DNA of 64,000 bases from Novosphingopyxis sp965218915 (GTDB taxonomy: Bacteria > Pseudomonadota > Alphaproteobacteria > Sphingomonadales > Sphingomonadaceae): positions 744,001 to 808,000 of the forward strand of contig NZ_OZ244708.1 in assembly GCF_965218915.1 (NCBI RefSeq), in the 5' to 3' direction. The position numbers and the translations under genes were made by a program. Below, piece after piece: positions 7,949 through 14,032 of the stretch. The notes beneath the pieces were generated by a model. That model worked only from the letters and a program-made list of their open reading frames with translations. It was not told the DNA's origin and did no database searches. Each line of letters opens with the position of its first letter. The first letter of the stretch is position 1.

Positions 7949-8941
7949 GTGGATTTGGCTGACAAGGAACACCGACTTAGAATTGAGCTACGGGCGGCCG
8001 GATTCAGCCGTGAGGTGGTGGATGCTGCGTGGCCCTCATGGTGGGACGACAGCCTCGAAGATGAGCCTTCGGGTGAAGCGGAACTCCGTTTTGCCCTCTC
8101 GCGTCGCTTGGGTCTATCGGCCCCTTCTTTACTGGGTGAGCGGGTCGAGTTCATCTGGAACGACGAGGCGTTCTTCAAGCATTTGTCGGCAAAGGACGAG
8201 GCCCAGCGAGCCGCGATCACCTCGTTCGGCATGACGCTGGGGCGGCTTCTCGTGGCCGCCACGGAGATTGGTTCAGGGTTGCAAGGTCGCAGCGCTTTGG
8301 AACTGCGCAATGCGATACTTTCAAATCAAGCCACGGTAGCTCTTGGCTCGGTGATAAGCGCCTGCTGGGCCCTGGGGGTTCCGGTCGTCCAACTGACGGT
8401 GTTCCCGCTTGAGGCAAAATCCATGCATGCCATGGTGGTCCATCATGAAGGCAGGCACGCGATACTGCTTGCAAGGGCGGCGCGTTACCCGGCCCAAGCG
8501 GTCTTCACCCTTGCGCACGAGATTGGTCACGCAGCATTGGGCCACCTAGGCGATGCTCCCGCGTTGGTCGACATGGAAGACCCCTTCGCGCCTTCGGCAG
8601 ATGATGATCAAGAGATCGCTGCAGATCGTTTCGCTCTTGAGCTTCTCACTGGAAGCGCGGACCCCGACATTCGTATCGAGGCAAGTCGATTCTCGGCAAG
8701 ATCCCTGGCGCTGGCTGTCAGCAAAGCTGGGCCGAGACATCGCATCGAACCGGCCACTCTCGCGCTTTGCGTTGGATATAAGCGGCAGGCTTGGCAGACT
8801 GCAATCGGCGCCCTTCGTGTTCTCGATCCCGAGCCTGTGAATTTAGGAATGGAGATCAACCGCATAGCGGCCGGGCAGCTGACTTGGAACTCGATCGGCA
8901 GCGACAGCTTCGATTGGGTCGAGAGGGTCCTTGGTCTGTGA
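7949..8941 (+). CDS. ImmA/IrrE-family zinc metallopeptidase
   Basis: 330 residues from GTG 7949 (TTG 7955 is an alternative with a better-spaced CGGGAAG). The zinc motif HEIGH is at 190-194 in TLAHEIGHAALGHL, with the third ligand region QEIAADRFALELL about 30 residues later, as in ImmA/IrrE (COG2856) peptidases. The family cleaves repressor proteins or acts with toxin-antitoxin and prophage regulators. The N-terminal 130 residues (AAWPSWWDD, RRLGLSAPSLL) lack the HTH seen in many relatives, so the protein is probably a stand-alone protease whose target is encoded nearby; candidates are the LWGxG protein and the divergent AbrB/MraZ-like protein. Its stop overlaps the next start by GTGA, implying translational coupling. 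Confidence 0.85.
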   Translation: MDLADKEHRLRIELRAAGFSREVVDAAWPSWWDDSLEDEPSGEAELRFALSRRLGLSAPSLLGERVEFIWNDEAFFKHLSAKDEAQRAAITSFGMTLGRLLVAATEIGSGLQGRSALELRNAILSNQATVALGSVISACWALGVPVVQLTVFPLEAKSMHAMVVHHEGRHAILLARAARYPAQAVFTLAHEIGHAALGHLGDAPALVDMEDPFAPSADDDQEIAADRFALELLTGSADPDIRIEASRFSARSLALAVSKAGPRHRIEPATLALCVGYKRQAWQTAIGALRVLDPEPVNLGMEINRIAAGQLTWNSIGSDSFDWVERVLGL

Positions 8942-9591
8942 ACGGCGATCAAGTGCTGGTTGACAACGACGTGGTGTTCAAGCTGTGCGCCTTTGGTTAT
9001 CATGGTGTCCTCGTGGACGGCGCCGTTTGGGCTCCAGCATCTATGCTACCCTTCGGAAAATTTGTTCTGCGGGACCTGGCCCGAAAGAGTAGGGGGGTGT
9101 GCAACCGGGAGGGGTTAACAGCGGCGGTGGAGGAGGTGATCTCGGGAATCGAAGTCATGAGACCGAGTGGCGCTGCGATTGAGCTGGCGGCTGATCTGGA
9201 GGAGGCTGCGAACGCCAAGGCACTGGAGCTGGATGCGGGCGAAAGCCAGCTGCTCGCGATGCTCATCCTCGGCGAGGCTCGGTTGATTATTACAGGTGAC
9301 AAGCGTGCGGTCGCAGCGATCGAGGTTCTCGAGCCGCGGAGGGCAAGGCAGCGGATCGCTTCGCTCGAGCAACTGCTTGTCATGCTGCTTGAGCTTGGAC
9401 ATTTCAAAGATCTGCGGAGGGGCGTTTGTGCAGAGCCCCAAGTGGATACCGCCACGACTGCATGCTTCGCTTGCCATTCGGAGCAGCCTGCACGCGCCGA
9501 TATTGAAGCTGGGCTTAAAAGCTACATCGCTGTGCTCAAGATAATCGCTCCGACGGTATTGTGCGATCGTGCGGAGCTGGCACGTTTATAG
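8938..9591 (+). CDS. PIN-like domain protein, possible RNase effector
   Basis: 217 residues from GTG 8938, overlapping the ImmA/IrrE stop by 4 nt. Spaced acidic residues look like a PIN-type nuclease: VLVDNDVVFKL (D9, D11), ELDAGESQLLAML (D99, E102) and LIITGDKRAV (D121). The C-terminal third (TTACFACHSEQ) contains two cysteines and looks unrelated. PIN domains are metal-dependent RNases and common toxins; here the partner peptidase could regulate it. The fold assignment rests on motif spacing only, so an ancestral or inactive PIN is possible. The gene converges with 9699-10283, leaving 107 bp between them. Confidence 0.65.
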   Translation: MNGDQVLVDNDVVFKLCAFGYHGVLVDGAVWAPASMLPFGKFVLRDLARKSRGVCNREGLTAAVEEVISGIEVMRPSGAAIELAADLEEAANAKALELDAGESQLLAMLILGEARLIITGDKRAVAAIEVLEPRRARQRIASLEQLLVMLLELGHFKDLRRGVCAEPQVDTATTACFACHSEQPARADIEAGLKSYIAVLKIIAPTVLCDRAELARL

Positions 9592-9698
9592 GAGCGCTGA
9601 AACATCTGGGTGCGGAGCCGCCAGTCTTATCGATCCATCATTGCTGCGCGCCGCCATCTGGCCTCGCGGCATGGATGCGGATTGCTATGTGAACAAAC

Positions 9699-10283
9699 TC
9701 AGCGAAAGCCTCGCAGGAAGACCGCATAGGGAGCCAGCAAATCGGCTATGAGATTAATCGGGCGGATGGCCGGTCCTTGGTCCTCGTTCACGTTCTCGGA
9801 TTCTTCCAGCATTTCCAGACAGGCCTTATCGACGCGGCCCTGCACATAACGGCTGCCCAGCTTTCCCGTGGTGGGGCCGACCGCCACCCGTGTCGAATTT
9901 AGCGGCAATTCTTCATCGACCTGACGCAAATTACCGATCTTCAGGGCAAAGCGTGATCCGCGCACCTCGATATCTTTTGGAATCTCCTGCCACTCGAGGT
10001 TGTCGGGCGAATATTGCTTTGCGCAAAGCGGCTCGGCGAAATGCTTGGAGTCCATTTCCTCCATCACAAGATGGATCGGGCGCCCCTCGTCGGCGAACCG
10101 CTCTGCGAAGGGCTGGACCATCGTAGATGGGTGGCATGTGTTTCCCCCGTAGCCCCAAAGTCCGTATCCCACCTTTGCAATCTCCGCGCTCTTGCGCGCG
10201 ATGATGTCTTCCAGACTTTCTTGAGCGTGCGTGCCCACCTTCATGAACAAAAGACCGGCGCCCGGATGGATAATCTCACTCAC
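9699..10283 (-). CDS. Uncharacterised protein, LWGxG family member B
   Basis: 194 residues from GTG 10283, overlapping the upstream methyltransferase stop by GTGA. Motifs in order: HPGAGLLFMKVGTHA, IIARKSAEI, GYGLWGYGGNTCHP (about 39-52), PIHLVMEEMDSKHF, VRGSRFALKIGNL and GPTTGKLGSRYVQG (about 137-150). The order and character match the 241-residue protein at 7161-7886, so I consider them one family. No catalytic residues are identifiable. Coupling to a methyltransferase with an NPPW motif suggests the two products act together, perhaps in nucleic-acid or small-molecule modification. Confidence 0.75.
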   Translation of the reverse strand: MSEIIHPGAGLLFMKVGTHAQESLEDIIARKSAEIAKVGYGLWGYGGNTCHPSTMVQPFAERFADEGRPIHLVMEEMDSKHFAEPLCAKQYSPDNLEWQEIPKDIEVRGSRFALKIGNLRQVDEELPLNSTRVAVGPTTGKLGSRYVQGRVDKACLEMLEESENVNEDQGPAIRPINLIADLLAPYAVFLRGFR

Positions 10284-11137
10284 GCTTCTTCACTCCTGTG
10301 ATCGAACAGCTCAAGGCGATACTCCTCTTGGGGAGCCTTGCCATAATCGGGCCTTTTCATCTCCCGCACATACCGCACCCGGGGCTCCTTGGAACCACCG
10401 TAAAAATTCCGAAGGCTCTGCTGATTGGTCAGGGGCGCACTCTCTTCAGCATTCACGATATTGCCGGGCACAGAGGAGAAGAAGAGGTTGCACGACTTTA
10501 AATCCGGTGCGTCGTCGAGGTGATAACCATGCAGTTTGCGAGCCATTCGAGAAACATAGAAACCGCGCGACGATGCGTAGCTCTGAACGTTGGCGAGAAC
10601 CTGCTTAGGCCAATCTAATTCGTCGTCGTCGGCGATAACGACGCAGCCCTCACCATCATATCGAACGGCCTCGATACCACGCTGCACGAAGGCGTTGACG
10701 CTCGCACCGCCGTTGGAGGCGCCCCAGGGCGGGTTGGTGTAAAAGCAGTCATATTTTTGCACATCGGGTAGCGGGTCGAGAACATTATAAAGCGTAGCAT
10801 CTAGGTAGTCGAGCCGCTCCTTGTCGGCAAATCTCTTCACCGCATTGACGGTGCGTTCGTCAAAATCAAAAACCATGATTTTGGTCGGCCCGAAATCCAG
10901 AACCTTCCGTTCCTTGAGGTATGCAAGCGCAACCGAGACAGCGTCGCCATCACCGATAAACGCCAGACGCTTTTCTTTCGACCAAGACGCGATTGCCTCG
11001 CTCTGCATGACCATGTCGCCGGTCTTCATATGAATTTGATCGAATTCACGTAACGGTCGTGTGCGATTGGCGACCACATCTGATACCGCATTGACCGCAG
11101 CGCGCATGTCTACCCTGATCCTGTCGCTCGGTATCAT
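10280..11137 (-). CDS. BpsA-like class I methyltransferase-fold protein with NPPW motif
   Basis: 285 residues starting at ATG 11137, five bases after GGGAGG; an upstream in-frame ATG lacks a ribosome-binding site. The fold resembles the branched-chain polyamine synthase (BpsA/DUF43) group: FIGDGDAVSVALAYL (61-75) as the SAM loop, VFDFDERTVNAVKRFA (89-104) with the acidic residue, and CFYTNPPWGASNGGASVNAF (131-150), whose NPPW equals the DPPY/NPPY motif of amino methyltransferases and aminopropyltransferases. It could modify an amino group on DNA, RNA or a polyamine; the sequence does not decide which. It is the first gene of a two-gene operon with LWGxG protein B. Confidence 0.72.
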   Translation of the reverse strand: MIPSDRIRVDMRAAVNAVSDVVANRTRPLREFDQIHMKTGDMVMQSEAIASWSKEKRLAFIGDGDAVSVALAYLKERKVLDFGPTKIMVFDFDERTVNAVKRFADKERLDYLDATLYNVLDPLPDVQKYDCFYTNPPWGASNGGASVNAFVQRGIEAVRYDGEGCVVIADDDELDWPKQVLANVQSYASSRGFYVSRMARKLHGYHLDDAPDLKSCNLFFSSVPGNIVNAEESAPLTNQQSLRNFYGGSKEPRVRYVREMKRPDYGKAPQEEYRLELFDHRSEEA

Positions 11138-11329
11138 ATTCCCTCCCGTTTCGATTCGCTCAAGAAATATGAGCGCCTGATACCAAAGTGGCAACGCAGT
11201 GAATTTTTAACCCAACCGATCGACTTCGCTGGAGCTATCTTCGATATCAACCAGGTCGGCGGCCCACAGGGGCGCTAAGCATGCTACTTATGAAAGACAT
11301 GCTTGGTCGATCAAGGTCGCATTTATACA

Positions 11330-11764
11330 TCAAACCAAGTTTTTGGCGCGCATATTTCTTCGCGCCTTTTCACTCTTGTCCAGTTCTAAGCCCATTTGCG
11401 AAATCACCATATCAGTTTTGGCAAATTGCAAATCGCGATACTCAACCGCTTGAACGCGGTTGCCCCAAGGATCCAGGAAGTCCAGAAAGCGGTGGTCCAA
11501 AATTGTAGCGCCAGCTTCGCGAGCAAGTTCTGATAGAGCGCCTAGATCGTCCACGACCAGACCAAAATGACGTTGGGCATCAGGTGTCTGAGAACGTCCC
11601 GACATCAGCGCGATAAATTGATCGCCCATATCGATGATCGCTCGCCCGCTTCCACGGCCGCGTAATTTGAAATCGAAGATTTTTCCATAGAACGTCAAAG
11701 CCTCCTCCACGTCTCCGACTTCAAGCGCGATGTGATTAACACCCACCATTTTCGGCTTGCGCAT
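11330..11764 (-). CDS. VOC-superfamily (glyoxalase/extradiol fold) protein
   Basis: 144 residues with one full VOC domain: VNHIALEVGDVEEALTFYGK at the N-terminus, RHFGLVVDDLGALSELAREA in the second half and FLDPWGNRVQAVEY near the end. The metal ligands are plausibly H11, H67 and the glutamate in QAVEY. The reaction is not predictable; small VOC proteins act as lyases, dioxygenases or resistance proteins. The start is one base after the wrbA stop, so the two are co-transcribed. The last 25 residues are basic and unlike the core. Confidence 0.8.
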   Translation of the reverse strand: MRKPKMVGVNHIALEVGDVEEALTFYGKIFDFKLRGRGSGRAIIDMGDQFIALMSGRSQTPDAQRHFGLVVDDLGALSELAREAGATILDHRFLDFLDPWGNRVQAVEYRDLQFAKTDMVISQMGLELDKSEKARRNMRAKNLV

Positions 11765-11765
11765 T

Positions 11766-12377
11766 TCAGTGATGGGTGCCTCCGCTTAGTTTGGCCGCTA
11801 CTTGCGCGATAAGCTTTCCCTGGTGCTGAGCGCCGTCCAATTCCGTTTGGCTTGGTTGCCGTTTGCCGTCGCCACCTGCGATGGTCGTGGCACCGTAAGG
11901 TGAGCCACCCGTGATCTCGTCGAGCGTCATCTGACCCTTGAAGCTGTAGGGAAGCCCGACAATCGTCAGGCCGAGATGCAGGAGGTTGGTGATGATTGAA
12001 AACAATGTGGTTTCCTGCCCGCCATGCTGCGAGGCGCTCGAGGTGAACGCGCCCCCGACTTTGCCGTTAAGCGCTCCTTTTTGCCAAAGGCCACCGGTCT
12101 GGTCGAGAAAGCTCGCCATTTGCGAGGATATGCGTCCATATCGAGTTGGCGTCCCAATGATGATGCCGTCATAATTTGGAAGATCATTCACTTCTGCGAT
12201 CGGGTGGTCATCATCGGCTGAAAAGCCGGCTGCTTTGACAATCTCAGCCGGGGCGGTTTCGGGCACGCGTTTGATATCGACTTCGGCGCCGGCAGTTCGG
12301 GCACCTTCGGCAACTGCGGCTGCCATTTGGCTCGTATGGCCATAGCTGGAATAATAGAGAACTAGAATCTTGGTCAT
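11766..12377 (-). CDS. wrbA: NAD(P)H:quinone oxidoreductase WrbA
   Basis: 203 residues, the usual WrbA length. FMN-binding motifs of the flavodoxin-like fold are present: VLYYSSYGHTSQMA (6-19), GTPTRYGRISSQMASFLDQT (95-114) and FTSSASQHGGQETTL (about 115-129). It reduces quinones by two electrons in the cytosol, limiting semiquinone radicals, which fits an organism degrading aromatics. It lies between DoxX (77 bp upstream) and the VOC gene. Bases 11940-11977 are duplicated at 5730-5767 beside the IS3 remnant. Confidence 0.95.
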   Translation of the reverse strand: MTKILVLYYSSYGHTSQMAAAVAEGARTAGAEVDIKRVPETAPAEIVKAAGFSADDDHPIAEVNDLPNYDGIIIGTPTRYGRISSQMASFLDQTGGLWQKGALNGKVGGAFTSSASQHGGQETTLFSIITNLLHLGLTIVGLPYSFKGQMTLDEITGGSPYGATTIAGGDGKRQPSQTELDGAQHQGKLIAQVAAKLSGGTHH

Positions 12378-12454
12378 TACATCATCCTTTTTGATCGGGG
12401 CTTAGATGTCACGAAACCAGGTTCGACCGAGCAAATTATTGGCATCCTCTGGTT

Positions 12455-12853
12455 TCAGAAAATTCTGCTACGTAGTTTAAGGTCTTTGTGTTTGCGCGCG
12501 ATCGCTAGTGCTGCGAGTAATAACAAAGCGGCTGGGATCCAGCTGCCGCGGAGCACTGTGAGATGGCTCAGTATTGCACCGCACATGACAAAAGCGATCG
12601 TGATAGCGCCGACCGAGGCTGTCCGGCGGTCAAAAAGCAAAAGCGCTCCGACGACCTCGATCAATCCAGTCATGATCCTAGCGGCGTTGCCAAGCGCCGT
12701 CGGCTGGAACAGGTTGACCATGCAGGTGTCGGCAAGCAGCATGGCGATCCCAGTTGCGCCGCAGATGACGATAACTAGGATTCTTAGGGCGAGCCAAAAG
12801 AATGCTGGCCCATACCGATCGGATCGATGGTTGAAGATCCGTATGAGTGCCAT
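12455..12853 (-). CDS. DoxX-like four-helix membrane protein
   Basis: 132 residues from ATG 12853, chosen because AAGGAG lies 8 bp upstream. Four hydrophobic segments are visible (ILVIVICGATGIAMLL, ARIMTGLIEVVGALLLF, VGAITIAFVMCGAILSHL, IPAALLLLAALAIA), as in DoxX/SURF4-related proteins. Family members sit in membrane redox complexes; the exact role is unknown. Likely first gene of the doxX-wrbA-VOC unit. Another DoxX-like gene is at 18381-18758. Confidence 0.8.
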   Translation of the reverse strand: MALIRIFNHRSDRYGPAFFWLALRILVIVICGATGIAMLLADTCMVNLFQPTALGNAARIMTGLIEVVGALLLFDRRTASVGAITIAFVMCGAILSHLTVLRGSWIPAALLLLAALAIARKHKDLKLRSRIF

Positions 12854-13249
12854 CTCTAGAAGCTCCTTTCTAGCCAGACCCATGTTGGAACTTGTCCGAG
12901 ACATGGTAGGTCAGAACTAGGAACACTGGGTTCGTGTTACGGAACGGTGGTGGGCTCGGTGAAGAGGAGGGGCGCGTTGCGCTGGTCAATCCTCGCGGGG
13001 GTGTCGATAAAATCCCGACTGCCCGCTCCTGGTTTGGATATTCGCTCATGCTGAAGGTGCGGCGATACCGGACGATCTTTGGCTGGACGAAAAATCAGAG
13101 CTAGGGAGACGATATGACAACAGCAGAAACGTCAATTTCGATAGGCTTGAATGATGGACCGGGACATCATCAGCCACGAAGCCAAATCGCTATTATATTG
13201 TTTGCTATGCTTAAAGATTACGAAGCAAACGGGCGTTCGCCATTTTGGC
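12854..13249. other. Island junction: no secure gene; short open frames only
   Basis: About 400 bp between DoxX and the methylase partner. On the plus strand a frame open from about 12909 to the TAG at 13104 reads plausibly (NPRGGVDKIPTARSWFGYSL) but has no clear start. It is followed by a ribosome-binding site and the small frame at 13114. These look like the remains of a plus-strand operon cut by the methylase module. Confidence 0.35.
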
Positions 13250-13308
13250 TTACACCCTGCTTAATTCAGTCCGGACATATCGCAATGTTTTGTCGAGCCA
13301 AAGTCTGA
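13114..13308 (+). CDS. Small hypothetical protein, possibly a truncated gene
   Basis: 64 residues with a good ribosome-binding site (AGGGAG, 5 bp before ATG 13114). No domain is recognised. The frame runs 59 bp into the 3' end of the convergent methylase-partner gene, so its own 3' part was probably lost when that module arrived. It could also be non-coding. Confidence 0.3.
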   Translation: MTTAETSISIGLNDGPGHHQPRSQIAIILFAMLKDYEANGRSPFWLTPCLIQSGHIAMFCRAKV

Positions 13309-14032
13309 CATGACCTGCATTGCCTGGCATGTGAGCATGGTCAGATTTATCAAGCCACCATGGCGCGACGCTTGGAAAATGGATGGCCGAAACTTTCCTG
13401 TGGCGAACTAGTAGGCCGATATCGTCGTCGCCAATTTCAAGGGGAGAAGTCTCTTCGCCAAGGAAGGAAAACTCAGTCACTTGAATTTCGGGATCTGGCG
13501 TAGGTAGCTGGGTTTCTCCGCGGAGAAGTTGCCTAAGCTCGACGGCAAAGTCTCTCTCTTCCTCCTGCGCAAACGTGTCGAGGGCGTCGAACTGCCAGTG
13601 GGGATGGGCAGCATCGCCAGCCACAAAGCCCCAATTTCCTTCGGCCTCAACGAGCCCCACCCATTCGGCTCTGAAGAGCTGCGGTTTGGATACCACGTCC
13701 GTGCGCCCGAAGTGAACAGTGAGATCGCACGATCCGAATGTGAACGAGCGACCTTCTCCGCGCCGCGAAGCTAGCCGCCATTGCTCACGGATTCCAAACC
13801 ACGCAGAAAGCCCGCCGCCCAGATCCAGTAGCGGAGCTACAACCGCTTCTCCGCCGCGGTTTCTTTCCACGGTCTCACATGGTTCCAAGAGTTTAAGGCC
13901 AATGGTCACTCCATCGGGCGCCGCTGCCTTTTCCAATCTCAACCTGGGTTCCGACACGACTGAGGCCAATAGAACTTCCACTTTTTCGAAATGGGAATTC
14001 AGGCTGTCCTCTTTGATCCTAAATGGGCTCAC
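13250..14032 (-). CDS. Unknown protein coupled to the N6-adenine DNA methylase
   Basis: 260 residues from GTG 14032, overlapping the methylase stop by GTGA. No family is recognised. Visible features are a hydrophobic-polar N-terminal half (LNSHFEKVEVLLASVV), an aromatic-rich centre (SAWFGIREQWRLAS, EWVGLVEAEGNWGFVAGD, HPHWQFDALDTFAQEEERDF) and a C-terminus with APWWLDKSDHAHMPG. There is no obvious PD-(D/E)xK, HNH or PLD nuclease motif. Position and coupling make it the likely specificity, restriction or immunity partner of the methylase; this is inferred. Confidence 0.7.
   Translation of the reverse strand: MSPFRIKEDSLNSHFEKVEVLLASVVSEPRLRLEKAAAPDGVTIGLKLLEPCETVERNRGGEAVVAPLLDLGGGLSAWFGIREQWRLASRRGEGRSFTFGSCDLTVHFGRTDVVSKPQLFRAEWVGLVEAEGNWGFVAGDAAHPHWQFDALDTFAQEEERDFAVELRQLLRGETQLPTPDPEIQVTEFSFLGEETSPLEIGDDDIGLLVRHRKVSAIHFPSVAPWWLDKSDHAHMPGNAGHVRLWLDKTLRYVRTELSRV

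Noticed and set aside
5730..11977. wrbA repeat as attL/attR of an integrated phage (some phages use wrbA)
   Set aside because: No integrase was found in the interval, and the lower fragment is not followed by the rest of wrbA as a split attachment site would require.
8938..14032. GTGA gene overlaps considered as programmed frameshifts
   Set aside because: Each overlap joins distinct protein families with a plausible own start codon; ordinary translational coupling explains them and no slippery sequence is seen.
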